A DNA stretch of 64,000 nt from positions 1-64,000 of the IMG/VR virus record IMGVR_UViG_3300045431_000601. One strand, 5' to 3'. Of this stretch, positions 9,165 through 17,188 are shown one piece after another. Each line of letters opens with the position of its first letter. Within the stretch, counting starts at the first letter, position 1. A model generated the notes under the pieces. That model did not search any database. It saw only the letters and a list, made by a program, of their open reading frames with translations, and was not told the DNA's origin. The position numbers and the translations under genes were made by a program. The DNA comes from a virus.

Positions 9165-9193
9165 TTAGACATTGATACATTATATAATATAAT
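9165..9193 (+). promoter_or_regulatory. sigma70-like promoter, leaderless
   Basis: TTAGAC (9165-9170), 17 bases, TATAAT (9188-9193), then five bases to the ATG at 9199. A second TATAAT overlaps at 9183-9188. Confidence 0.55.
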
Positions 9194-9198
9194 CAAAT

Positions 9199-9618
9199 AT
9201 GAACAACTTACATTATCACGTTGACGCTCTCGTTCAGAACGACACAGCTTTTGAAGCCTTAAAAAATAGATATTCCGATATGCTAGCAGATATTACTAGC
9301 GCGAGAACAAATCCAACCTGTTCTTGTCGGGGAAGATTGGGAAAGTATCTACAAGAAAAATTTGAAGGCGATCAAGCAGATAAAGATTTTATTGCTCTGC
9401 TATTAAAATTGCCTGGAGTAGCAGAAAAAGTAGAAGAAACCGATAAGGCTATAGAAGCAGCAGAAAAAGCTAGAAATGAACAAAAAATGTTCCACGTCAT
9501 CTCTAAGGGCGGAGATTCGTGGAATGCTTTTGTTCAATATTTAAGGTCTCAAAATATCCAATATACTTCCTTTTCGGTTGTTGAAAAAGAAACTCAACTA
9601 GAGGTTTACCTCGCTTGA
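9199..9618 (+). CDS. unknown 139-residue protein with CxC motif
   Basis: Soluble and mostly helical-looking. A short conserved-looking patch NPTCSCRGRLGKYL sits at about residues 38-51, and a charged helix (EKVEETDKAIEAAEKA) follows. The C-terminal third reads as alternating strands. It is the first gene of a rightward set (139 aa, membrane protein, thioredoxin) that overlaps by 4 and 20 bases, so it is probably co-expressed with thioredoxin. No family recognised. Confidence 0.65.
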   Translation: MNNLHYHVDALVQNDTAFEALKNRYSDMLADITSARTNPTCSCRGRLGKYLQEKFEGDQADKDFIALLLKLPGVAEKVEETDKAIEAAEKARNEQKMFHVISKGGDSWNAFVQYLRSQNIQYTSFSVVEKETQLEVYLA

Positions 9619-9923
9619 TTTCTTTATTTGTAATCTATTTATTCTTATCTCTAAGCTTGGCCTATGGATGGTCCGACACAGAAGCTTCGAGACCTTTTAG
9701 AAACCTTATAGCGCGCGTACCTTACATTCGTAAACCGTTATTGTGCCATGAATGTAGTAGCTTTTGGATCGCTCTTGGGCTAAGCTTATTTCTAAATCCA
9801 TTAGCATCAATCGTAATGCCATATATTAGCAATGTACTATCTGCTTTTGCGGGTTTTTTTATCAATTATTTATTTGTTAGACATATTTTAAAGGAAAAAC
9901 AAAATGACTTCTTCCATAAATGA
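9615..9923 (+). CDS. membrane protein, DUF1360-like
   Basis: 102 residues with two or three hydrophobic segments (residues 1-17, about 50-64 and 70-88). Between the first two lies LLCHECSSFWIALGL, the Cys-x-x-Cys followed by a Phe-Trp helix seen in DUF1360-type proteins of phages and Gram-positive bacteria. The ATG overlaps the stop of the upstream gene by four bases (ATGA type). No biochemical role is known for that family. Its position ahead of thioredoxin may point to redox or envelope work, but that is only context. Confidence 0.65.
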   Translation: MISLFVIYLFLSLSLAYGWSDTEASRPFRNLIARVPYIRKPLLCHECSSFWIALGLSLFLNPLASIVMPYISNVLSAFAGFFINYLFVRHILKEKQNDFFHK

Positions 9924-10230
9924 AATTACAGAATCTAACATAGAAGACTTTATAAGTGATTCAAAGAATAAACCCCTGGTAGTCTATTTCTCTGCTCCGT
10001 GGTGCGGACCATGTAGAATGGCGAAACCGGCTTTAGAATTTATAGCAAAAAAACACGAAAACAAGATAACTATAGGAAAAATTGACGCCGAAGATGAACC
10101 TTCGCTATCTTATAGATACAGAGTGAGCAGTGTTCCTACGTTTTTTATCTTTGAAAATAAAAAAATAATACATCAATCCACCGGTCTTCAAATTCTTTCG
10201 GTTTTAAGAAATAAATATAATTTAGATTAA
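9904..10230 (+). CDS. thioredoxin
   Basis: 108 residues, the usual thioredoxin length. It has VVYFSAPWCGPCRMAKPAL with the redox-active WCGPC site at about residues 34-38, then the cis-proline loop SVPTFFIF and the C-terminal helix. It probably supplies electrons to the class I ribonucleotide reductase encoded at 24138-27464, as phage T4 thioredoxin does for its own reductase. The start lies inside the end of the upstream membrane-protein gene. Confidence 0.92.
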   Translation: MTSSINEITESNIEDFISDSKNKPLVVYFSAPWCGPCRMAKPALEFIAKKHENKITIGKIDAEDEPSLSYRYRVSSVPTFFIFENKKIIHQSTGLQILSVLRNKYNLD

Positions 10231-11217
10231 AGTCTTATTACCAGAGAATATAATATCTCTAAATCCGTCTGCAGCGTCCAAGATTGTATCTCTTATAAAA
10301 GATTGCATTTCAAAACTAGAATTAAATTTTTTTAATGAGTTATTGAAATATAAATTAAATTTACCTACCTGATCTAAGATATCGCATTTATTTATAATCA
10401 GCTGCGTGCACCCAGAGATCTTTGTAGAAAAAATTAATTTATCTAAATTTAACCAATTGACTAGCCTTTTTCTACCCGTAGTTGTACCATATTCTCGCCC
10501 AGCTTCTATAATAGAATTCAATTCTGAATCTTCAAACAATGTCTCTGGGAACATGGGGTCGATTCCACTCTTTGTATCGTATATTTTAGCGACACCTATT
10601 ATATTATTAATTAATTTTGGACTAAAACCAAGGGAACAGGCTGAGTAAGGCAAGGTCTCGCTACTGGTTACAAAAGGATAGTTACCAAAATTTATATCTA
10701 ACCAAAAACTCTGCGCGCCCTCGCAAAGAATTTTGCCATGTAGGCTCTCGTTCCATAAAAATTTTTTATCAATAAAATCCTTAGCCTGTTTGCCTTTCCT
10801 TAACATCTTATCTGCGTATGCAGGAGCAATTCCTTGGCCAGTTGTCCCTAAAGCCCCCCTTAAAAAATTAATATCATAGTCTATATGCTCTTCTGTTATA
10901 ATATGGGCTTTTGGGCTTACTTTAATTAATGATATATCAAATTCATTTTCTTTTAGATAATTAATTTCTTCATAAAACTTATTTAAGTTTAAAACACAAT
11001 TTGGCCCTATTATACTAATTTTATTATGAAAAATTCCGCAAGGTATTATATGCGTTTTATATTTTTTATCATTTATATAAACTGTGTGTCCAGCATTCGG
11101 TCCGCCATTAAACCTGCAAACCATATCATATTTTTGTGCTAAAGCGCTACTTATCTTGCCCTTACCTTCGTCACCCCATTGAAGGCCAACTATTACATCG
11201 ACAAAATCAACCCTCAT
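10222..11217 (-). CDS. purA: adenylosuccinate synthetase (PurA), short form
   Basis: Joins IMP and aspartate using GTP to make adenylosuccinate. Visible motifs: VGLQWGDEGKGK, with the catalytic Asp; GGPNAGHTVY, with the catalytic His; GTTGQGIAPAYADK; the YGTTTGRKRLVNW loop; and INKCD for guanine recognition. At 331 residues it is about 100 shorter than E. coli PurA and close to archaeal enzymes and phage PurZ. PurZ, of the 2-aminoadenine pathway, usually lacks the Asp seen here, so PurA (or a PurZ0-like enzyme that keeps it) is favoured. It lies in the same leftward group as an IMP dehydrogenase-like gene, which acts on the same substrate. Confidence 0.88.
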   Translation of the reverse strand: MRVDFVDVIVGLQWGDEGKGKISSALAQKYDMVCRFNGGPNAGHTVYINDKKYKTHIIPCGIFHNKISIIGPNCVLNLNKFYEEINYLKENEFDISLIKVSPKAHIITEEHIDYDINFLRGALGTTGQGIAPAYADKMLRKGKQAKDFIDKKFLWNESLHGKILCEGAQSFWLDINFGNYPFVTSSETLPYSACSLGFSPKLINNIIGVAKIYDTKSGIDPMFPETLFEDSELNSIIEAGREYGTTTGRKRLVNWLNLDKLIFSTKISGCTQLIINKCDILDQVGKFNLYFNNSLKKFNSSFEMQSFIRDTILDAADGFRDIIFSGNKTLI

Positions 11218-11425
11218 TGCTCTTTTGATGATCGTCTTCTACTTTTTCGAAAAAATTATTTAACATTTTCTGACAAAAATTAAGACCTTTCGCCCCACAA
11301 CATTTTTTAAATTTAACATCATTAAATGGGCACAAACTATTTCTACTCATTTTTGGCGCAAGTCTTCTTACTGGACCCATCTCATAAGGTCTAACATAAA
11401 GCCCTATGTCTTTTTCTTCGCTCAC
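11207..11425 (-). CDS. 72-residue SEC-C motif protein
   Basis: The core SRNSLCPFNDVKFKKCCG matches the SEC-C zinc-binding motif (N-x-x-C-P-C-x-S-x-x-K-x-K-x-C-C-G in SecA). The second Cys of the first pair is replaced by Phe here, which may weaken metal binding. A GTG start at 11425 is used, and the 3' end overlaps purA by 11 bases. SEC-C motifs in small phage proteins have no settled function. Confidence 0.7.
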   Translation of the reverse strand: MSEEKDIGLYVRPYEMGPVRRLAPKMSRNSLCPFNDVKFKKCCGAKGLNFCQKMLNNFFEKVEDDHQKSNEG

Positions 11426-11429
11426 AATT

Positions 11430-11741
11430 TTATCTAAAATTTGGATTATCCAGCAATAATACCACCCTTTGATTTAACCTTGAATTTTCGTCTTGTTTTG
11501 CCGAAATAACCCTTTGAATCCTCGCTTGATCTTTAGATTGTGTAAGCGTGGACATACTATTTTTAGATGTATTTAGGTATTTTATTAATTCATTATTAGC
11601 TTTTATTTGGCTTTTATTTAAGAGTATTTCTGTTCTACGAGTCATATTGTCGTACTTCTGATATGATGTTTGAGCTTTAGACTGGCTTGATAAAACCCAG
11701 AAAAAAACCAAAATATAAAGTGAGTATTCAAAATATTTCAT
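11430..11741 (-). CDS. small exported or membrane-anchored protein
   Basis: With the start at 11741 the protein begins MKYFEYSLYILVFFWVLSSQSKAQT, shown here only as the leader: a lysine, a hydrophobic core and a SKA-type end typical of a Sec signal peptide cut before residue 20. About 80 charged, glutamine-rich residues follow that look helical. An upstream in-frame ATG would add 21 residues but overlap the guaB-like gene, and it would spoil the leader. A spanin-like or periplasmic role is possible, but no partner is recognisable. Confidence 0.55.
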   Translation of the reverse strand: MKYFEYSLYILVFFWVLSSQSKAQTSYQKYDNMTRRTEILLNKSQIKANNELIKYLNTSKNSMSTLTQSKDQARIQRVISAKQDENSRLNQRVVLLLDNPNFR

Positions 11742-11772
11742 ATTTCTATATTTACATATATATATATTTTTG

Positions 11773-12879
11773 TCAATTATTTTTTCCGTGAGCAAATCCT
11801 TCATAGAGATTATTTGGGGTATTTAATACTGCTTTTATTTTATCTGTCCATAAACCGCCACGCATATCTTCTATAGATCTAAAACCTAAATAGCTCATAC
11901 CGCTTCTAAGTCCATTTACAAAATCATAAACGACATCTTCTATGGATCTATTTTCTATAATTGGTATTAAAGTCTTATCTCCTTCAACAAATAAATTCTT
12001 TTTCGTGCCATCGTAAAGATCGTAGTCTTCAACAACATCCCTACTAGCCATACCTCTATATTTTGCATATCTTATTCCATTTTTTTCTACAATATCTTCT
12101 TCGTCTAAAATATCTGACAATCCAGCAAAAATTCTTCCACAAATAACGGCATCTGCTCCCGAAGCAATAGCTTTGACCAAATCTTTTGGGTACCTAATCC
12201 CTCCATCTGCTAAAATAGAAGGCCGATTTTCTTCTTTGGGGTCTTCATGTCTAAAATAATCTAAGTTGGCAAGATGCCAATTCCTAACAGCTTTCCAAGC
12301 ATAATAAAGGCCAGTGACGCTAGGGCATCCTATACCGGTTTTCATTTGGGTCAAACACATTGAACCTGGCCCAATAAGATGTCTAAACCCATCGGATTTT
12401 AAATTAGCCAGTCTATAAACGCTTTGCTTTGTTAAAGTATTTCCTACAATAATATCTTGTGGATAGGACGATTGTTTGTACCATATAAGAAAATCTTCTA
12501 CTTTGATTGACAGCCCATTTGCTGTATCTAGAAAATATACATCAGTATATTTTGATGTATGCTCTATTCTCTCTATAAAATCTTTTAAACCAATAGCTGT
12601 AACGCAAAAGCCGCTTTCGTCTTTGATCTTTTTAGCTTTTAAAGCTTGCTCTTCTGCGCCCATAAATCTATGAATTACTCCCACGGCTCCTAAGGTATTC
12701 ATTTTTATGCAAGACTTAACAGAAGATACGGTATCCATCGGAGATAAAATGATTGGAATATCTATATATTTATTCTTACTAATCTTTGATATTGTAGTTA
12801 TTTCTTTTCTTGAAACTATATCAGAAAAATTTGGGAGCAAAGAAATATCATCATAACCTAAAGCTTGCTTAAAATCCAT
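11773..12879 (-). CDS. guaB: IMP dehydrogenase / GMP reductase family enzyme without CBS domains
   Basis: 368 residues. TIM-barrel motifs in order: LGYDDISLLPNFSD, ILSPMDTVSS, the catalytic loop GPGSMCLTQMKTGIGCP with the active Cys, ILADGGIRYPKDLVKA, GADAVICGRIFAG, and the C-terminal KYRGMAS and NGLRSGMSYLG. The CBS pair found in most IMP dehydrogenases (about 120 residues) is absent, as in GMP reductases and some truncated IMPDHs. The usual Arg-Tyr flap is not obvious, so IMP dehydrogenase and GMP reductase cannot be told apart by eye. With PurA it would steer IMP toward adenine and guanine nucleotides. Confidence 0.85.
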   Translation of the reverse strand: MDFKQALGYDDISLLPNFSDIVSRKEITTISKISKNKYIDIPIILSPMDTVSSVKSCIKMNTLGAVGVIHRFMGAEEQALKAKKIKDESGFCVTAIGLKDFIERIEHTSKYTDVYFLDTANGLSIKVEDFLIWYKQSSYPQDIIVGNTLTKQSVYRLANLKSDGFRHLIGPGSMCLTQMKTGIGCPSVTGLYYAWKAVRNWHLANLDYFRHEDPKEENRPSILADGGIRYPKDLVKAIASGADAVICGRIFAGLSDILDEEDIVEKNGIRYAKYRGMASRDVVEDYDLYDGTKKNLFVEGDKTLIPIIENRSIEDVVYDFVNGLRSGMSYLGFRSIEDMRGGLWTDKIKAVLNTPNNLYEGFAHGKNN

Positions 12880-12910
12880 TCAAATATATTAAATTAAATG
12901 TATAATCTTG

Positions 12911-13423
12911 TCAAATAGAAAAAAATACATGCCCCTTTGAATTAACAAATTCTATTCTTTGAGATAACTTAATATTATAAAGTGTTTTTATTTCTGAAAC
13001 TTTTGTACAGACTGCTCGTTTTTGTCTAATATTTTTTAATGGTTCGACTGGCTCTTTGACTGGTTCTGTTATCAGAATCCTATTAGTGTTATTATAAGAC
13101 AAATCATTTATTGGGAACTTACCTGGCCCTGGAAATCTTACCGGTTTGGAGTCTTCATCAAATTTTGGGTTACTAAATTGAATCGTCTTATCTATCTTTT
13201 TGTCCTGATAGCAAATTGTCCCATATTCAAAAGTTGTTGCAATTTTATTTTGAAAGAAAAAATCTTTAAAATCATTTCCTGTTAAATCTTTAAAATTATA
13301 TAAAGATAACTCTTGATAAGATGTGCCCTCTTCAAGCCATATCAAATCTAATAAATCAGAGAAACAGGGATAATATTGATGTCTTTTTATTGTATCTACA
13401 AACGCTTTAAGTGTTAATCTCAT
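12911..13423 (-). CDS. unknown 170-residue protein
   Basis: Soluble and not recognised. The N-terminal half is mixed (MRLTLKAFVDTIKRH, then two aromatic-rich stretches). The middle has a Pro/Gly stretch PVRFPGPGKFPINDL, and the C-terminus is basic. It overlaps the last 17 bases of the dCMP deaminase gene, so the two are probably co-translated. A GTGTAA motif lies 11 bases before its ATG, inside the deaminase coding sequence. Confidence 0.6.
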   Translation of the reverse strand: MRLTLKAFVDTIKRHQYYPCFSDLLDLIWLEEGTSYQELSLYNFKDLTGNDFKDFFFQNKIATTFEYGTICYQDKKIDKTIQFSNPKFDEDSKPVRFPGPGKFPINDLSYNNTNRILITEPVKEPVEPLKNIRQKRAVCTKVSEIKTLYNIKLSQRIEFVNSKGHVFFSI

Positions 13424-13850
13424 TACTAAAATTATTACACTTTTTATATTTTTCTATTTTAATATTATGAAATTTAAAAATGTTTATAGCCTCTTGATCG
13501 CGTAAATATTCATCTAAATAGATAACTTTTTGTATTCCGTGAGAGGCAATATTCATTGCGCAACAAGAGCAAGGCAAAAGAGTAGAGACTAATAAATAGG
13601 GACTATCATATCTTGTCAAGCAAGAAAGAGCGTTTGTCTCAGCGTGAATTATATATTTCCTTCGCTTCTCTCTATCGCTCCAAAACATCTGTCCAGCGTT
13701 CTGATTGGGCCGCAATCCATTGTATCCTATAGCTAAAACTCTTCCTTCTTTATTTAAGATAGTGCATCCCACTTTCCTATGCAAATCTTCGGATCTTAAA
13801 GAACTAATTTTGGCTATTTCCATAGCCATATCTTCAAAAGATATTCTCAT
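13407..13850 (-). CDS. deoxycytidylate (dCMP) deaminase
   Basis: 147 residues of the zinc-dependent cytidine/deoxycytidylate deaminase fold. HAETNALS supplies the zinc His and the proton-shuttle Glu; PCSCCAMNI supplies the two zinc cysteines (P-C-x-x-C). It converts dCMP to dUMP, the substrate of the ThyX encoded at 42935, so the pair would feed dTMP synthesis. The length suits the compact dCMP deaminases of phages. The product should be cytoplasmic. Confidence 0.9.
   Translation of the reverse strand: MRISFEDMAMEIAKISSLRSEDLHRKVGCTILNKEGRVLAIGYNGLRPNQNAGQMFWSDREKRRKYIIHAETNALSCLTRYDSPYLLVSTLLPCSCCAMNIASHGIQKVIYLDEYLRDQEAINIFKFHNIKIEKYKKCNNFSNEINT
13435..13440 (-). promoter_or_regulatory. 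GTGTAA motif before 170-residue gene
   Basis: Leftward AGTGTAATA ending 11 bases before the ATG at 13423. It lies inside the dCMP deaminase coding region, so a chance match is possible. Confidence 0.35.
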
Positions 13851-13893
13851 GAGACTATCTTAATATAGTTTTTAAAATAAGTCAAACTAAGTC

Positions 13894-13922
13894 TTTACTT
13901 TTTTATATTTGTTCTGTATAAT
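13894..13922 (+). promoter_or_regulatory. sigma70-like promoter, leaderless
   Basis: TTTACT (13894-13899), 17 bases, perfect TATAAT (13917-13922), then seven bases to the ATG at 13930. Confidence 0.65.
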
Positions 13923-13929
13923 GCTTAGA

Positions 13930-14520
13930 ATGATTGGTATCACAGGAGTAGCTACATCTGGCAAAGATACATTATGCATTTTGTTGAAAAGATTTTTTCT
14001 AGAAAAAAGCTTAATATGTCAGCGGTTCGCTTTGGCAGACGAATTAAAAAAAGACTTAAAAAACTTTATTTTAGAAAAATTTAATATTAATATAGAAAAT
14101 TGCCATCCCTTAGACAAAAAAATAGTCAGGCCAATCTTAGTCGCTTACGGTAAAGTTAAAAGAAATCAAACTTTTGGAAGATATTGGATAGAAAAACTAA
14201 AGACAAATATTCAAAACAATTCCACAATACCTATTGTAACAGATATAAGATATGACGAGTACCCTGCTGATGAATTCTCTTGGCTTAAAAAGGAAAACGG
14301 CGGAATTCTAATACATATTTCAAGAATACAAGACGGAAAATTTATACCGCCTGCAAACGAAGAAGAAAAAGTTAATGATGAAAAATTAAAAGCTCAATCG
14401 GATTATCAAATCGTCTGGTGCACGGAAAATAATCAGGAAAGGCTTTACGATGCTCATAAAAAAAACTTCCAAGAAATACACAGTCTTTATGAAAGATATA
14501 GAACTAATAACTCAAATTAA
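13930..14520 (+). CDS. deoxynucleoside monophosphate kinase
   Basis: About 196 residues. The P-loop is GVATSGKDTLCILL at residues 5-18. Further on are RPILVAYGKVKR with GRYW, and VTDIRYDEYPADE, which match phage dNMP kinases that phosphorylate dNMPs to dNDPs. This follows the dCMP deaminase and ThyX steps logically. The ATG at 13930 is chosen because it lies seven bases after a perfect -10 and directly precedes the first strand. The in-frame ATG at 13921 overlaps that -10 box, so it would not be transcribed from this promoter. Confidence 0.85.
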   Translation: MIGITGVATSGKDTLCILLKRFFLEKSLICQRFALADELKKDLKNFILEKFNINIENCHPLDKKIVRPILVAYGKVKRNQTFGRYWIEKLKTNIQNNSTIPIVTDIRYDEYPADEFSWLKKENGGILIHISRIQDGKFIPPANEEEKVNDEKLKAQSDYQIVWCTENNQERLYDAHKKNFQEIHSLYERYRTNNSN

Positions 14521-15079
14521 AAACAATTCTCCTTCTTCTAGTTCTGCGTTAAATGAATTAGTCCTAAGGCATTCTGGGATATGTCATGAGATGATAAAAA
14601 GATATCAAAACGCTATACTAAGTTCAGGAAACTCTATAGATGATATACAAAAAGATAAAATGTATATAATATATAAATCAGCTTTAAATTTTAACGAGAA
14701 TAAAAATGTTAAATTTTCTACTTGGCTTGGAAATCAGATGAGATATCATTGTCTTAACACTATAAATTCGAGAAGTAGAACTATAAATATAGAAGAAGAA
14801 TCTATGAAAAAAATAATAGAGAAAAATCAACTTTTTATAAAAAAAAGCCATATTAAAGATCAGTCAGACTATTGTTTGTCTATGTTAGATCAATTTCAAG
14901 ACGAAAGAATAAAAAAGATTTTTAAATTAAGATATTTCGACGCAAAAAAGATTATGTCTTGGCATAAAATCGGTAAAAAATTAAAAATAAGTACCCAAAC
15001 CGCTATCAATTTACATAATAAAGGCAAAAAAATATTAAAAAATAAGTTGACAAGTGCCAATATAAATGATATTATTTAA
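14489..15079 (+). CDS. sigma-70 family RNA polymerase sigma factor
   Basis: 196 residues. An N-terminal helix (ALNELVLRHSGICHEMIKRY) leads into a region-2 signature: ALNFNENKNVKFSTWLGNQM, the core-binding and -10 recognition helix, with a basic tail NSRSR. Near the C-terminus KIFKLRYFDAKKIMSWHKIG followed by KISTQTAINLHNKG reads as region 4, a helix-turn-helix for -35 or activator contact. The small size recalls T4 gp55 and other phage late sigma factors. It overlaps the dNMP kinase gene by 32 bases. It is the best candidate reader of the recurring GTGTAA motif. Confidence 0.82.
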   Translation: MKDIELITQIKNNSPSSSSALNELVLRHSGICHEMIKRYQNAILSSGNSIDDIQKDKMYIIYKSALNFNENKNVKFSTWLGNQMRYHCLNTINSRSRTINIEEESMKKIIEKNQLFIKKSHIKDQSDYCLSMLDQFQDERIKKIFKLRYFDAKKIMSWHKIGKKLKISTQTAINLHNKGKKILKNKLTSANINDII

Positions 15080-15101
15080 CAATAGGAGATAAATATAATA
15101 T

Positions 15102-15440
15102 ATGAACAACAATCAATCAACAAACGAATGGTCTAAAAGAGATATTGGAGCTTTATGGAAAAGAGAAGGACAAAGTCAAAAGTACTTATCCGGCTACGTA
15201 AAAGTAGACGAACTTGGAATTGAGAAAGAAGTTAAAATCGTTGTGTTTTCAAACAAGAATAAAAATAACAATGAAAAAGCTCCAGACTATAGAATCTATA
15301 TTTCTAAGCCTGCAGATGCTTCAAAAGCTGACCGCACAACCGCCGTTGAGTCTAAAGCTGTTGCTACAAAAAAAATAGTTGCAACAAAAAAGCCTAAAGT
15401 AGAAGATATCGTAGAAGAAAATGAAGCTGATCTATTGTAA
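15102..15440 (+). CDS. small acidic-tailed protein, DUF736-like core
   Basis: 112 residues. The first 70 (RDIGALWKREGQSQKYLSGY, then KIVVFSNKNK and KAPDYRIYIS) resemble the small DUF736-type beta fold with its KAPDYR strand. The rest is a Lys/Ala-rich linker ending in an acidic hydrophobic tip (EENEADLL). That layout is common in ssDNA-binding and replication accessory proteins. A real Shine-Dalgarno (AGGAGA) lies about 16 bases upstream, which is unusual in this window. Function unproven. Confidence 0.7.
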   Translation: MNNNQSTNEWSKRDIGALWKREGQSQKYLSGYVKVDELGIEKEVKIVVFSNKNKNNNEKAPDYRIYISKPADASKADRTTAVESKAVATKKIVATKKPKVEDIVEENEADLL

Positions 15441-15442
15441 AA

Positions 15443-16528
15443 ATGGATTGCAGCTTTAATCTTCCGATAAATTCTCTTTCATTTGGACAGCTCTCTGTTC
15501 TAATACTAAAAGAACTTTATCGTAATAAGACTTCTCCGCTTATTTCTTTAATCGGAAATAATATTGATCTTTCTGCGCAGGAAGTTGACAAAACCTTCCT
15601 GTCTTGGCTAGAATCAAACATAAATAAGTTTGCAGAAGAATATTCTAGAGAATTACCTATATTTAAACTATGGCATTTAAATGGTAGCCTAGAAAGCTTT
15701 TCCAAAAATCAAATATTACTATCGTTCTACGAATTAGATTCGCCCACTAAAACAGAATTAAATATTATAAAAAATAATAATCTTGTATGCTTTTCTTCAA
15801 AATACACCTGTGAAATATTTAAATCTTTAGGGTGTAAAAATATTAAACATTTGCCCCTCGCGTTTGATGAATATAATTTTAAAAAATTAGACAAGAAATA
15901 TTTTCCAGATAGAATTACGTTCCTTCTTGTTGGCAAGCTAGAAAAAAGAAAGCATCATGAAAAAATAATAAAAGCTTGGGTTAAAAAATATGGTAATAAT
16001 AAAAAATATTCTTTACAGTGTGCAATATATAATCCATTCTTAAAGGCTGAAGATCAGTCAAAAGTTATAGCGCAATGCTTAGATAATAAAGATTATTATA
16101 ATGTATCTTTTCTAAACTTTATGAATAAAAATAGTGCATATAATGACTTCTTAAATAGTGGAGATATTGTCATTGGTATGAGTGGAGGCGAAGGCTGGGG
16201 CTTACCAGAGTTTAATGCACTAGCTCTTGGTAAGCATGGAGTTATAATAAATGCACATGCATATAAAGATTGGGCAAATGAAAATAATGCAATACTAGTG
16301 GAGCCAAATAAAACAAAAATTCCTGCTGAAGATGGTCTATTCTTCAATAAGAATTCATCCTTTAATCAGGGTAATATATTTGATTTTAATGAAAAAGATT
16401 TCATAGAAGGATGCGAACAGGCCGTAGCTAGATTTGAAAAAAACAAGATAAATAGCGCAGGTCTATTACTTCAAAAAGAATTCTCTCAAGAAAAATTAAT
16501 AAAAAATATATTAAATTTATTTAATTAA
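15443..16528 (+). CDS. GT4-like glycosyltransferase
   Basis: 361 residues. The C-terminal nucleotide-sugar domain is clear: FLLVGKLEKRKHHEKIIKAW and then SGGEGWGLPEFNALALGKHG, the glycine-rich loop with the Glu pair of GT-B retaining enzymes. The N-terminal domain carries no obvious motif and would bind the acceptor. It starts three bases after the previous stop, so it shares that gene's transcript. Donor and acceptor are unknown. It is isolated from the main sugar cluster at 28-39 kb. Confidence 0.8.
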   Translation: MDCSFNLPINSLSFGQLSVLILKELYRNKTSPLISLIGNNIDLSAQEVDKTFLSWLESNINKFAEEYSRELPIFKLWHLNGSLESFSKNQILLSFYELDSPTKTELNIIKNNNLVCFSSKYTCEIFKSLGCKNIKHLPLAFDEYNFKKLDKKYFPDRITFLLVGKLEKRKHHEKIIKAWVKKYGNNKKYSLQCAIYNPFLKAEDQSKVIAQCLDNKDYYNVSFLNFMNKNSAYNDFLNSGDIVIGMSGGEGWGLPEFNALALGKHGVIINAHAYKDWANENNAILVEPNKTKIPAEDGLFFNKNSSFNQGNIFDFNEKDFIEGCEQAVARFEKNKINSAGLLLQKEFSQEKLIKNILNLFN

Positions 16529-16532
16529 AATT

Positions 16533-16877
16533 ATGCCAATCTATATTTACCAACATCCTGAGTCACAAAAGACCATAGAAATCATGCAAGGCGTTCATGA
16601 TAAACATGAATATATAGATGATAAAGGAATTAAGTGGAACAGAGTATTTACTGCTCCAGAATTAAACACTCAAGGAACCTTAGACGCAAATTGCACAGAC
16701 AAACAATTCTCAGAGTTTACAAAAAATAAAAAAGATAGATTAGGAGACCTCTGGGATAGAAGTGCAGAACTTTCAGAAAAAAGAAGAAAAATATATGGGG
16801 AAGATCCTGTAAAAAAGAAATTTGAATCAGACTGGTCTAAAAAAAGAAAAGGAAAAAAATTACCCAAATCAATATGA
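16533..16877 (+). CDS. FmdB-like small protein lacking the zinc cysteines
   Basis: 114 residues. MPIYIYQHPESQKTIEIMQG followed by HEYIDDKGIKWNRVFTAP resembles the phage version of the FmdB/YHS-like zinc-ribbon family (MPIYEY followed by Cys pairs). The Cys pairs are absent here, so it probably does not bind zinc in the usual way. The C-terminal 40 residues are very basic (KKRKGKKLPKSI), suggesting nucleic-acid contact. It overlaps the next gene by four bases. Confidence 0.6.
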   Translation: MPIYIYQHPESQKTIEIMQGVHDKHEYIDDKGIKWNRVFTAPELNTQGTLDANCTDKQFSEFTKNKKDRLGDLWDRSAELSEKRRKIYGEDPVKKKFESDWSKKRKGKKLPKSI

Positions 16878-17188
16878 TTGGAATAAATTTTTTTATCGAA
16901 AACGACCACTTAAATATAATAAACATATTTGGTCTTAAAGAATTGCATGAACAGTTTAATGTTTTCTCTAAAACAGAAATCTTAGATTACATATCTTTTA
17001 TAAAAGAAAATAAGCTTGGACAAGCTAAAGAAGCTAATAATTTATATATAAAAATAAAAGAGAAAACAAAATCAGTTACGGATACTTTGTCTTACAAAGA
17101 TTTTAGTCTAGATAAAATTCCAGTAGAAATTAATAAAATATCTATTCGAGATTCAGAATTCAGAATAAATAAAATCTTAACTTGCTAG
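16874..17188 (+). CDS. unknown 104-residue protein
   Basis: Soluble, mostly helical by composition and lysine-rich, with no recognised domain. It overlaps the FmdB-like gene by four bases at its start and the convergent gene on the other strand by four bases at its end. It is the last gene of the rightward run that starts at the dNMP kinase. Confidence 0.55.
   Translation: MIGINFFIENDHLNIINIFGLKELHEQFNVFSKTEILDYISFIKENKLGQAKEANNLYIKIKEKTKSVTDTLSYKDFSLDKIPVEINKISIRDSEFRINKILTC

Noticed and set aside
10222-11217. PurZ of a 2-aminoadenine (Z) genome
   Set aside because: The catalytic Asp of PurA is kept and no DatZ, MazZ or DpoZ gene is visible. Left as an open question only.
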